A stretch of DNA of 64,000 bases. It comes from Zonotrichia leucophrys gambelii. Lineage: Eukaryota > Chordata > Aves > Passeriformes > Passerellidae. The stretch's first letter is position 1. Each line of letters opens with the position of its first letter. A program made the translations under genes and the position numbers. Location: the NCBI RefSeq assembly GCF_028769735.1, contig NC_088169.1, forward strand, positions 45,041,229-45,105,228, given 5' to 3'. The notes under the pieces are model-generated. The model was not told where the DNA came from. It made no database searches and saw only the letters and a list, made by a program, of their open reading frames with translations. Positions 13,820 through 25,700 of the stretch are shown one piece after another.

Positions 13820-14582
13820 AATGGATGAAACGACCTCCATGATGTTTAAAGAAATATTCAAAAAGCACCGTTAAAAAAGGCTGTGAAAATAAGCATGCAA
13901 AGAGAATAATTTTTTTTTTATTTTATTTCGAAAGGTATCTTAGTAAGTATATTTTCTTCACATCCCTGAAAGATGGAGAGAAAATCTGTTGACAGATGTG
14001 TTCGTAGCTCTACCCTGTGGAGCCCAAGACAATCTTTAAACTAAATAGCACATTATTATTGTATTGCCATCATGTTGCCACAGGTTTCTAAGCAGCCTTG
14101 AGGCATTCAATTCCTAAGCCATTGGGAGCTCTTTATCTCATGAAATTTGACATGCCCATTTTGGATAGAAAATACTCAAATGGAGTCACCTTTCATCATC
14201 TCAGGACATGCAAGTTGTCAAAAGACTTGGCTATCAAGGGGGTTATGAAAAAGCAGATATTTTAGTTGTTTGAATTCTGTATTTCACTTTGGCCACTGTT
14301 TATGCAATAAAAGTGAAATGCTAAGGAAAAAAACATAAATCTTTACATGTATTGCTGTTTCTCTGTGAAACACACCCTTGTAATCTGTTTTCTAGCACAA
14401 TAATAAACTATCATTCAGTTATGGTTAGTAGCAGAAAACTTGATAGTGGAAACATTTTTTATTAATGTCTGATTAGTATAGAGAACATGTTACAATTTTT
14501 TAGTCTTTGAGCAATATTTTTATTAAGTTTCAAGATCTAAATTTTATATGCATAAAGCAAAAATTTGGAATTGAACTGTTAA
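11066..14582. other. AT-rich single-copy DNA without genes
   Basis: No coding region or recognisable transposon. The longest frames, on both strands, are short and without domain resemblance. The 11400-11930 part is somewhat more balanced in base composition, but I recognise nothing in it. A dinucleotide repeat near 13.8 kb is listed separately. Confidence 0.65.
13784..13819. repeat. (AT)n microsatellite
   Basis: An almost pure alternating A/T run, interrupted once by a C near its left end. Simple repeat. Confidence 0.85.
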
Positions 14583-15099
14583 TACAGCCAAGACTTCTAG
14601 AATGGATATGATAACTGGGATGAGGGAGAGAATTAGAAGGACAAAAAGTGACAAAAACTCATCGGCCAAAACAAAAACAGTTTAATAAGTGAAGGGAAAC
14701 AAAACAAAGCAAAACAAATAACACAGAGGCAATTAATCACCACCACCTCCTACCAGTCTGATGTCCAGCCAATTTCCAGTGTAATGCCTGTCTTCGAAAA
14801 ACTATCCCTGCTTTAGATCTTTCCTCCTTTCTACTTTTCATTGCCTAGCATGGTGTTATATGGTATTGAGTATTCCTTTCATCCATTTGAATAAACCTCA
14901 TGGCTCTGTTGCCCACCCCTAGCCAAGTACCTGGAGAGATACAGAGAGTAAGAAACAGAGAAGATCTTAGTGCTGTGCAGGCACTGTTCAGCAGTTAAAA
15001 CACAGGTGTGCTATCTTACCATTTAGATCACTAATCTGAAATGGCACCATGTGGGCTGCTGTGAAAAAGATTAACTCCATCCCAGTCAGACTCCTTACA
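14583..15099 (-). mobile_element. ERVL-like solo LTR, slightly truncated
   Basis: Read on the minus strand, this matches in order an avian ERVL-type LTR that I recognise. It begins with the GGATGGAGTTAATC-like segment near 15070, continues through the GTGCTGTGCAGGCACTG region near 14970, and reaches an A/C-rich tract (14695-14720, AAACAAAACAAAGC type). A polyadenylation variant ATTAAA is present on the minus strand (TTTAAT on the plus strand at 14681-14686). The left side, which is the 3' end of the LTR, lacks the canonical TG..CA terminus and appears to have lost about 20 bp. The right end near 15099 is TACA-like. No target duplication could be seen. Only the LTR remains, so it is a recombination or decay product. 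Confidence 0.7.
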
Positions 15100-15692
15100 A
15101 TACATCCAATTTTTTTTTTTTTAACATCAAAGCTTAACTTCTTGAACTATTTTTGTAAAAGAGCTTATTGTAACTACTGTCAAGGACATGACACTATATT
15201 AGGTGTATTCTCCTGAGTTGATACTGTACGACAATTGTTCATTTCCTAACTCACAATTCCACAGAACTTATTGTGGGAAAGCAGTCTGGATGTTGAGTTG
15301 TAAACTTTTCAGAAAATAAAATGCCAGGGAAAGAGTAAAAATCAGCTACGTTGTTCAAAATCAGTTGTAAAAAAAGTTTTAAATTATCTTCTTTTGAGAG
15401 CAGGGAATCATAAAGAGTTTCACCAAAATTTGCATAAGATTTACCAAAGTGCAGGCATAATAAATGCATTCAGAGAATCATAACCAAGGACTAAAATTAG
15501 AAAATAATAATCAAAATATATACTCAGAAATTTTTGTCTTTATTTCCATATATTCCTTTGGAAACTGGAAGATGGTGACTTCCAGTAATTTATACAGTAT
15601 GTTTTAGCAAGTATGTCCCTAAACAGATGAAAAAATATGTATGAATATATTGATATCTATATATAATCACACATATTTGAGCACCAGTATAT
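15100..15692. other. AT-rich unannotated spacer
   Basis: Contains a T run at about 15111-15122 and otherwise unremarkable AT-rich sequence. No gene or transposon recognised. Confidence 0.6.
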
Positions 15693-15872
15693 CACAAAAT
15701 CACAGTATGGTTGAGGTTGGCAGGAGCCTCAAGAGGTCACATTGTCTAGCTCCTCTGCTCAAGCAGGGCTACCTAGAACAGATAGTCCAAGAACATGTTC
15801 AGATGGCTTTTGAAAATGTCCACGAGTGGAGACTCCACAACCTCTTTGGGCAGCATACCTGTGCCTATAGTA
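15693..15872 (-). mobile_element. CR1 retrotransposon, 3' fragment
   Basis: Read leftwards, the sequence is the 3' end of a CR1 non-LTR retrotransposon: a decayed ATTCTATG-like tail at the left, then the diagnostic run that on the plus strand reads GGTTGAGGTTGGCAGGAGCC, then the conserved GAGACTCCACAACCTCTTTG segment near 15830. The copy stops after about 180 bp, so it is severely 5'-truncated, as most CR1 copies are. It has no coding capacity. Confidence 0.9.
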
Positions 15873-16610
15873 TGCATCTATAATTCTGCTACAAATTTGA
15901 AACAAATAAAAAACTGGGAGATCTGGAAAACAGCCAAACAAAAGATTATAAATTGTTTTTAGGTGTAAAATACCTGATTATCTCCGCTGGATAAAGTGTA
16001 ATATACATATATTAGGTCTTCAATTTTTTATGTCAGTAGGAGGTTGTTTCTTCAAATGCTATTTAAATAATTTTGAGACAGTAAAACTCATACAAAATTG
16101 GGAATATTTTTACTCACCTAATGTTTGAATATCTTTATGTATTGACAATGTCTTGCCTTTTCAGGGCTACCTATAATATTGTGTAATATTTCCACTAATC
16201 TTTTTTTTTAACCAAAGTCACAAAGCAACTTTTATACCCCTTTCCTCTTTCTGAAGATAAATATTAAGACTGATTTACACCTTTTCTTTTGTAATAATAC
16301 AAGGATACTGTTTAATTAAAAATACTGTTTATTAATTTTGTAAGTTTATTGGTTATGATCTTGAAAAGCATTTATGAGGACATTTATCTCCTACTGATCT
16401 AATTTCCAGGTCATCTGTTAGGATGGGACTAAAGATTAAAATGAATAAATGTTATTTTTCCATTGTGAAATTTTGGCTGATTTTAGAGGTTAGGGGTTTA
16501 TTCAATGAAAGTACTTTTCAGAAATATTTTATCAGAGTCTACTATTCTCATTCCAATTTTAGTTTTCACATGGCATTTGGAAAGACTTTATTGAGTTACT
16601 GATGATGTTA
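15873..16610. other. AT-rich unannotated spacer
   Basis: No gene or recognisable repeat; simple A- and T-rich runs only. Confidence 0.6.
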
Positions 16611-16745
16611 AAATCATAGAAACATAGACTCATAAAGTAGGTTAAGTTAAAAGGGACCTTTGGAGGTCATTTCTTTCAACTCACCACTCAAAACACAGGG
16701 CCAGCTTCTATCAGATCTTATCAGTATTTTTGCAAATGTTGCTCT
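16611..16745 (-). mobile_element. CR1 3' fragment, degraded
   Basis: The left edge shows the AATCATAGAAACATAGACTC-type terminal repeat of CR1 in minus orientation, followed by AAAAGGGACCTTTGGAGGTC, a clear match to the CR1 3' untranslated region. After about 16700 the similarity fades. It is an old, 5'-truncated copy without coding capacity. Confidence 0.85.
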
Positions 16746-16905
16746 CAACACAATTATCAAGGGAGTAACTGAGAGTTTATTTATATCTGTGAAGGAATTT
16801 CTGTTGACTTGACTTTCAATTAGCCTGGAGTCATTGATAAGAAATGTCTTTTGAGTTCCTTTAAAAAGCAGTTTGTATTAGTTTTGAATAATTGAGAATT
16901 TTATA

Positions 16906-17803
16906 TGAGTGGGCTGAATTGGCTGGACACCAGGTGCAAGCCAGAGCTGCTCTATCAGTCCTCATCCTCATCAGGACAAGGGAAGAAAAAATATAACAAA
17001 AGGCTCATGGGTTGAGTTAGGGACAGGGAGACTTCTCTCATCACTCCCAACATGGGCAAAAGAGAACTTGCTTAGGGAAAATTAATTTAATTGCTTATCA
17101 GTCAAGTAGAGGAATGAGAAAGAAAACCAAACCTTAAAATGTATTCCTTCCACCTTCTCCTTCTTATTGGGTTCAATTTCACCTTTAAATTCCCTACCTC
17201 CTCTCCAGCTGCAGCTCAGAGGGATGGGAAGCAGAGGATTGCAGTTTGTTCATCCTGTGTTGTCCCTTCTGCTCCTTCCTCGTCGTGACTGCTCCAGCAT
17301 GGGTTCCCCAGAGGGTCACATGTCCCACCAGGAGCCTCGTCCTCTATGGGCTTCCCATAGGATCACAGCCTCCTTCAGGCATACACCTGCTTCAGCATGG
17401 GGTCCTTCAGACCCTGCAGGTTCCATGGAAACTCCATGGGTTAGAGAGGGACCAGTGCTTTATCAGGGTCTTCACCGCAGGCTGCTGGGGAATCCCTGCT
17501 CCAGCATCTCCCCCACCTCCTTCTTGGCTGATGTGGTGTCTGCAGAGTTGCTTGTCTCATATATTCTCACTCCTCTCTCTGTCATCTGTTGAACAGCAGG
17601 TTTGGTTTTGTTTTTTTTTTTCCCTTCATAACCATGTTATCACATGGTAGAGGTGCTACCATCATTGCTGATTGGCTTGGCTTTGGACATGACAAGTCTA
17701 TCTTGGAGCTGGCTGGCACTTGCTTTATCTGACATGGGGTAAGCTTCTGGCATCTCCCCCACCCTTGTTCTCAAAACCTTGACATACAATCTCATACAAT
17801 ACA
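16906..17803 (-). mobile_element. ERVL-like solo LTR, about 0.9 kb
   Basis: On the minus strand this follows, segment by segment, the ERVL-type LTR found again at 61730-63441 and at 22355-22714. On the plus strand the left edge reads GGCTGGACACCAGGTGCAAG (reverse complement of the LTR 3' end). The middle has the repeated CTGCTCCAGCATGGG modules near 17290 and 17390. The right edge reads TCAAAACCTTGACATACAAT, corresponding to the LTR start. The modules are an imperfect internal repeat typical of this LTR. The termini are mutated and no target duplication is recognisable, so the copy is fairly old. Long open frames inside it (about 17167-17650) are LTR sequence, not genes. Confidence 0.85.
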
Positions 17804-19967
17804 TAATGTATTCTAAGTACAATATGCAGAGGGGCTTTGGGACAAATATATTTCTTAGCCTGTAATGCACTACTTCTGTAAGACCCAGTTCTATCTTCTC
17901 TGGAAATACCTGTACCAGAACTGTAATTAAGTTGAATGAAAGAGGCTTTTATTTGCAGCACTCCCCTTTCTGCTCTGTGACAAAAATGTCATTTGTTTTA
18001 GGGTTTGTTTAGACAACAGAAAATTGCTTTTCCTGTCTCATGAAGTTCCTGCAATAATTCTCCGATTCTCCAATCTCCAATTGTGTGAATTCACTTACTG
18101 ATAGAGAAGGTGATAGAGAAGAACAGACAGTTCTTAAATGTTGTTCACTTTATCGTAAAATACATTAGATAAGGTGTTAACACCCTATTTTCCAATGAAA
18201 AGAAAACATTCCTCTTTGTATTAACAAGAAATGTAACCAAGGTGGACCATATCACAAAGCCTACATATATACTGAAGACACATACATTTCACTGAGACAA
18301 TTCTTATCTAAAGAATGAAGTCCTCATTTTCCTGTCTATTTATTTTTCTGAAAAATGTCAGGTTTGTGGTGAAGGACACTGCTGCGCTGTAACACCTCCA
18401 GGTTCTTTGAATTCTCCGTGTTGTAGTAGTGGTATTGACCCTTCTCTTTCAGTCTCTTTGTCTTCTTGTTGACAATAGGTTTAGCACATCATGCTTTAGC
18501 CACATTTTTGCACTTGTTGTAAAATACATTTAAAGGGCAATATCAAGCTATTCCAGGTTCTCTGCTCTTCAATGAGTTTTGAAAAAGGGGTAAAAGTTGC
18601 AAGATCTATTTCTTCTTTATTTTTTACTATGTAAAACCTTTTTCTCTGTTGTAACAATATAAGTAAATGTTTTCCTTTGCTTGTGAATATGAAAAGCTTT
18701 AGGAAATTGCTTATATTGCTTACATTTTGGATTCTACTCTTTATTCAACTGCTTTATGTGTTTATTCTTTTGTGAAGGGTATTTGTCAGGTCTGATATTA
18801 TCTGATAATATAATATAAAATCTACCTAATAGATACTAGTTTAAAAATTGTCTTTGTTAAAGAAGAAAAACCCAAGGTTTTTATGTCCCTAGTTTTCTAC
18901 AATACTTTATTTCTAAGTGACCAATACTTGAAAAAGAACAAAATTATGTCTTTGGGCCTACTGACTTATAAAATTATCTTGGTTTGTGAGATAGAAAAAG
19001 CATGACCTCCATCTTAATGATGGAATCCCATTCTTTCAGAAGTTACAGACCGTAAAATGAACCACTACAATGAGTAACTTATTTGGACTAGGACAATATA
19101 AACTAGCAGTACAGTTAGCAATTTTTTTAAAGAAATAAAATAATATAAGTTAATAATAACTATTTTATAAATAATTAAATAGTTAAATTCAAACACTGAA
19201 CAATTGTTATTCCATTCTTCAGCCTTAGTAGTTCTTTACTTGGTTCTGTTGCTTTGAAATTGTTTCATATAGGAAGGGAAAATGCCTACTATATATATAT
19301 CAGCATTTGGCCTTATATTTAAAGCGTGTCCTGAGATTTATTTTACCATGTATATATAGAATGTGTTGTGTATGCTTTGCCAATATTATTTGCCTTGGTG
19401 TGTCTTATCTTGACACGATATTGCATGGTTTGTTTATTTCAGGAACACTGTAAAATATCTAGGCTGTTCTTTCTTTTAATTCTGAAATCCTTATATAACA
19501 TCATTCTGATCTACCTTCTTTAACATTTGGTGTGTTGGCAGCACTTTTATTATTCTTAAGCTGTGTTAGTAAGGAACATCCTACAACAAATTTAGCATTT
19601 TTAACATCTACTAAATTCGTTCTAGTGCCAATACTGAAGCTTTTCCCCATTTGAAGGGCTATTTAAATAAAATACAAACAAAACCTTGACAGTCTTAAAA
19701 GTCATATCTGTGTTTAGAGTACTGTAGGAATATTTGCTCTCATTTGTAGTCATATATAATTTCAATCAGAGAATTGGCATAAGTTATAGTAGCAGAAGTA
19801 CTTTGAACAAAAATTGCTGTGTTCATAATCAAATAGGTCATCCAAAAAAATTAGCTCAACCATATAGTTATTCCATTAAAAGCACATGAATTATTGGAGG
19901 TCAAATCTTTATAGACATAAGAAAATCTGTAGAGGCAGTTGCCAAAACTTCTTAAGCACTGGAAAGT
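17804..19967. other. AT-rich single-copy DNA without genes
   Basis: No exon, RNA gene or recognisable transposon. Homopolymer and short AT runs only. Confidence 0.6.
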
Positions 19968-20058
19968 TGTAGTGAGTTGACACCAACAGACAGCTAACGC
20001 TGCTTACCCACTGCACCACAGTAGGACTGGGCAAGAACTGGAAGGGTTAAAATGATAG
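19968..20058 (-). mobile_element. Possible LTR end fragment, ERVL-like
   Basis: The segment begins with TGTAGTGAGTTGACACC and continues through CAGTAGGACTGGGCAAGAAC and GGAAGGGTTAAAATGATA. This resembles the reverse complement of the 3' end of another avian ERVL-type LTR subfamily. Similarity stops after roughly 90 bp. I am moderately unsure; a repeat library search would settle it. Confidence 0.45.
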
Positions 20059-22354
20059 CTATGGATAATATAACATGGGCTATTTTTTGTTGCTATTTGG
20101 CAGTAGGGACAGATCTTGAAGTGCAGAGTGTAAGCAAAGTTCCTTCACTGTCGATGTCTTTAAAATGGAGAATAAAGTAGTTCACAATGTAAAGAGTTTT
20201 AAATAATGATGATAGTAATTGTAAGAAGAACAACAGCAATGGGTGGTAACATGTAATATGTAGCCTAGGTGAAATCCAGGTGGATATTGAGAACAAACAA
20301 GCAAGTAATGAAAAAAGCCCTGACACCAAAACCAAGCCAAACAAAACAGCAAAGTTGATACAGCAATTTTGATTCAAAAGTAAATATCTCCATGAATAAA
20401 AATATTTTTGTGACATTTTGTGACGTTTTATGTAATATATAAGAAGAAAGCAATACATTTGTGTTTTTCTAGATATCACTAGACAATGATGACATGTTTT
20501 CATACAACCATTTTTGAAGAATAAAATAAAACATTTAAGAACAGTGCACATGAGAATACTATTAAAAAGATTGCTGCTGTAATTAAAGAAGATTCTGAGA
20601 ATAAGGAAAATCAAATACCTGAAATAGAATTGCAAATATTTTAGAGTTGTAATTGATCTTGTATATCTGTAGAATCAAAATTCTTGATTAATGGCAAACT
20701 GCAAAAATGTCAGGATCATAGAAAACAATATTCTTTGCTAAGTAAGATAACAGTCCCTCTTTGTTGCCATGGCAAACACTGACACTCACCACTATACCCT
20801 TCAGTATTATCACCCTCTAACTAGAGTGCTCCTTTCAGGACCTGCATCTGAGACTTTTTTTGATGGAGTCTGCTGCCTTGTACATTGGATAGTGCCATTG
20901 CAAGAGATACAGCTGATAAAGGCTGAAACCAGAATGGAATGATTTCCTTTCCCTAGCTGAACAAGTGCTTAGCCAGGAATTGGTTTAGCTGAGAAAAAGC
21001 AAGTCAGATTTATCTGTAGTTTAGTGCTATATTAGGACAAGAGAGTCTGAGATTCTTGTCTTTGGACATGTTTTTTTGGTCTTTCATTTAGCCTCGCAGG
21101 GAAACTGCACAAAATAACATTTTATGAAGTGACCAGAACTCTGTGGCTTTTACAGGGCCAAGACAAAATGTTAACTAGTCTGATTTCAACCTGAATGTTC
21201 AAAGAATCCTTCTTACCATGTATGAAAAACAATGTAAACAAACATGTGTACCCATATGAAAAATAAATCACTGCAGTCTAGGAAAAAATTCTGCTAACAT
21301 TGTTCAGTTTGTACATAAAAGACTCTAAAATATGCTATTGGAAATAGACCTTTTTTTTTTCTGATCCTACTGTGTCAACAGTGCTGCTCGGTAAACAGAA
21401 GTTTTAATTAAGAATTAAATGTAGGTTGAGCCTGAGGGAAAATATAATTTAAAAATGATTATATCTTTTCTAGATTAGTTAAAGAATAATTGGGAAATTC
21501 CTTTATGATTCTGTACTTTAGGTAATTATTTATTTCACAAAAAATCAGTGCCAACTGCTCCAGTACATGTGTTTGGTGCTATTTGGCAACCATCCATCCT
21601 GCTTTCATAGTGATAGAGTTCTGAAATTTTGATCCAGCATCACCAGTGCTTCTTGTAGATTGAAGTATAACCTAGTAAATTGAAATCTCACAGATGTGAG
21701 ACTATTTTTAAGCCACTGAAAGCTGTGTTTTAACCTGTATACCTCTATCTAAACTCTAAACCCACTATAAATTTTATGTGTATAGTAATGTCTATTACAT
21801 CTTTTATAAATTAAAGATTTTCAAGGTATATATTAACCAGTGATTCTTATATCCCTCTGTGCTTTCTGAAGAAATTTAATTTTTCCTCAATTAAGCTCAG
21901 GAACTTCACAGTAATATCTAATTACTCTGAATTTGTTTCTTTCTAGTATATATTTTTTTTCCTTTTTTTCCTGAATTACAAGATTAAAATGATGCATCTA
22001 GTATCTCAAAACAATTTATATTTAATTCCAGTAGTTTATATGTAAAGCACATATGATCAAGGCTCTACATTATTGCATCTTTTTTCTTCACAATTATCTT
22101 GTTTAGAAACTATGTTTGAAAAATAATTCTACATGAAACTTATGATCATGATTGATCATGAGTAAGATTCAAATTGGAAAAAAAATTAAGACAATGTTGG
22201 TAGCTTTTGTTAATGCCAACAATAATTTTTTACTCTGTACCTCACTGACAGAGGAATGGTTTAAGTGTTGAGGAGCTTGCATGATTCACATTAATTTTAT
22301 TGACATACAGCACTCTGATGGGAAGATGTAGCTGGTTTATGTTATATAAGCAAG
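20059..22354. other. AT-rich single-copy DNA without genes
   Basis: Contains the longest open frame of the window (minus strand, 20093-20635, 180 codons). Its product would be a Phe/Leu/Ile-rich string with no recognisable domain, as expected from A-rich DNA read backwards, so I do not call a gene. No transposon recognised. Confidence 0.6.
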
Positions 22355-22714
22355 CAGGAAGATCAGCAACAGGTGAAGAATTGACTGCAGCTCCGACTCC
22401 ATTTTTCCCTGTGCCATTGGGGGTAAGAAATAGACAATTGATAACAAAATTAAGCCTAAGAACAGGGACGAGGGTGTTTGCAGATTTGAGTTTATTTCAT
22501 TAGCATACTCTGATTTTGTTGGCAATAAATTAAACTAATTTTCCCAAGCTGAGTCAGTTTTGCCCATTACAGTATTTAATGAGTGATCTTTTCCTGTTCT
22601 TATCTTAACCCACAAACTTTTCAGTATCTTCTCTCTTCCCTGTCCAGCTCAAAATAGAAGTGATAGGACAGTTTTGGTGGGCACCTAGCATCAAGCCAAG
22701 GTCAAACCACCAGA
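22355..22714 (+). mobile_element. ERVL-like LTR, 3' fragment
   Basis: The last about 360 bp of the same LTR type as at 61730-63441, in plus orientation. Recognisable steps are GAATTGACTGCAGCTCC near 22379, an intact AATAAA at 22524-22529, the TGAGTGATCTTTTCCTGTTC segment near 22580, and the terminal GGTGGGCACCTAGCATC to ACCACCAGA at 22677-22714. The 5' half of the LTR is missing. The final CA has become GA. Confidence 0.85.
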
Positions 22715-25700
22715 CTTCCCAATTTGTCTTCTTGGATAGTTCCATCCTGTAGTGAAATTGTGAAGATGTAGGCTAAAATAAATTATTATATATGACAAGA
22801 ATTTGTGAGGTTCCCTCCTCCTTTTTTTTCCTATTTTGGGAAAGTTACCCTTAGATTTATGGGTTCTATTGCAATAATCAATAAAATGATGCAGCAAAAG
22901 ATGAAAATATCTCCTAGATGTGGCACTCCATGACCACCCATATATCCTCTTAATTTTCAACGTGATTTATAGTATGCAAAGAATTCAAGACAGTGTCAAA
23001 ATGCAATTGATCAATACCACAAATAGTTACATGACCTAATTAAAGTACGTCAAAGAACACAGAAATTCGAACCAAGAGAATAATTCCTAATACTTTGTTA
23101 ATCAAGTTTTTCACAAAATTTAAAGAATTTACCCTGTAGACATTTTAATCTGCAGAAACTGATCAAATTAATGGGATAGCCTGAAATTACTTCTGAACCA
23201 CCAATTTATATTTAAAAATTGCAATCTGCCATATATATTAGGTAGTGCAGACTCTGTTCCTTCATTTTTTAACTCAGCTAACAAGTTGGCGACAGATGCA
23301 TTGTGATCTCAAAATCCTATTCACTGGGTTTGTATGTGGTTCTACAAACTCTTCCTATCAGTCTTTATTTACCTAGCATCAACATTTTCTATTCCTTTTT
23401 GTGCTCTGTATTGTTAGTGAAGTTGCTTTGTTAAAATATTCAAAGCAAGTGAAACAAATACATTGAAAACATGGTTAGAATTAATTAATTACTTTTTACA
23501 TGCACAGTTTCACTCTTTCTCATTGTACTTCTTTTTACTGAATGTATTTTATTTCATACGGTCATGTATAATAAATATGAAGGCATTCAGCTGTCTTCAG
23601 GCAACAAAATGAAATTTCTCTGAAATAAAATCTCCATCTAATTATAAATAGATATTCTCAAAAATCCTTTTGTTTTAATAGAGCCTATCAGAGATTTTCA
23701 CATACCAGATATGATGCCAGATAATTTCTCTATTTTTTAATTACATCCTACATTTTGGCCTAGTGCCTAATCTGAGCTCTTTATGGTCTCTTCTCAGAAT
23801 TAGCATGTGCCAAACACTGATTGCTTCATAGTCACTTGTGTGTCTTTCATTTCCTCTCAGATTTTAGAAAAGGATCCACATTTCAATATCATCTCTGAAA
23901 CTAAGACACATCCATGTCATTCAGCTTACTGGGTTTGTAGCATTTCATAGTATTTCAAGATGTTTAGCATTAAAATTAAATATATATGTTCTTGGAATTG
24001 TGTATAATGTAGAAATAGTAGAATGAAGAGCCGTGTGTGAGATTGATGGAGGAAATTTTAGCCTTCACATTATTCCCTCACATTCAACTTTCCTGCTGCA
24101 GCACTGATGCTACTCATGCTCTCTGAGCAGCAGCTCAGCTGCTTACTCATGCCTTGATTTTGTGCAGTTCAATTAATTAAATATTTATTTGAAAGGCTCT
24201 GTGTTATCTGAGACAACTACATGGCACTTGCATATGCGAGATCTGCTAGACAGGAAGAACTATTCCTCAAGTGCAGATACCTTTGTAGGGCAAATGAAAT
24301 ACAGTTTGTGTCAAAGATGCTTCATGTGTCTGAAAGTCAGGGACAAGAAAGAAATAGAGGAAATTTGTTTCCCTATTTAAAAGCAAAAAAACACCAACGA
24401 ATCATCGAAGAATCCTGGGTTGTTGTCCTCCTGTTTTTTCAAAGTTATCACAGAAAAGAGGAGGCAGACTGATGGGTGAAGTGTTATGAAGAAAAGGAGT
24501 TTCAGCTGTCCTGCCACTCCCTATTTACATCACAGACACCTTTTCCCTGACTTATAAGTTGAAGCATAAACAACCTTTTTTTAGTAATGAAATAGAGAAT
24601 TAAATATATGGCTACAAACAAATTACTGTATTACTGTTCAGTTTAGTTGCACCAGCTACTGAAAATGCATGAACTTTTTTTTTTTTTTTTTTCATGATGC
24701 CATTTTGCAGTTTTGGTGGAAGTAGTCACACAAAATTAGATTTGCAATATTCAGTGGCAAGAGTATCTACCAGAGTTGAGACATTGTTCATTGATCTATA
24801 AATTATAACTTCCTTTCCACTGAAGAGTTCTGTAGTTGTGGTTTGTGGAGAGAAAATTTCCATGTAAGGTCCCTTTACAAATCCCTCATTAGTCAGACTA
24901 TTGGGCTGCTCTCATGGAAGAACTCAGAGGTTCTCTCCATTATGCAAATCTCAGAGGAGTTTTACAGAAACTACTCTGCATGAAGACTTCATTTCCAAGT
25001 TGTATTTTGAACCATTTTTTTCTCAATCTCTTGGCTACTTTGCAGCTGTTCTATTAGCAGCTGCCTAACCAGAACTTACCAGAGTTTCAAATTATATTTT
25101 CTGTAGAATTCCAATAGTGCAAGTCTATAAAAAAACTTAAATAAGTCTTATATCACCACAGTACCTATAGAGATTAAAGGTAAGCATGAAGACTTGGAGC
25201 CCAAGAAAGAGAATAACAGATTATGGCATAGGGAACAAATAAATAGATCTTTCATAAGGCATCCATTTTTAAATATTTCAACTTGTTATATAATTTAAAA
25301 TTAACAATATAAAACTTCTGCTCAAACAATTCCTAAAAGAAAAGTTTGAATAAAAGGACAATAAGAAAATTTTAGTGCAAATCCTGGAATAATATCACAT
25401 ATTACAAATCAGGCTATAGATATTCATTTTGATACATACTGTTATTACAATTTTGTGATGTGGTGAGTTTGCAAACATAATTCATGATTGTAAATATAAT
25501 TTCATAATTAATTTAGTATAAGGTAAATATAATTTACTAATTTAGATATATACCATAATTTATCCAGCATTAAATGTGCAATGATACTGGATTATAACGA
25601 CAGAAATGAAAAGAAACAAGGAAAAAAGGACCTGTTGTTGATTAATGGATCCCAGATCCATTAATCAGGTACCATTGGTGAAGAAGCAGAGACTGGGAAA

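Noticed and set aside
17167..17650. Two overlapping plus-strand frames of 134-141 codons
   Set aside because: They lie inside, and antisense to, the ERVL-like LTR at 16906-17803.
20093..20635. 180-codon open frame on the minus strand, the longest in the window
   Set aside because: The product is a Phe/Leu/Ile/Ser-rich string with no recognisable domain; it is the expected shadow of an A-rich plus strand, and no splice or promoter context supports it.
25639..25667. Hairpin as a transcription terminator
   Set aside because: No T-run follows and the context is vertebrate, where such terminators are not used.
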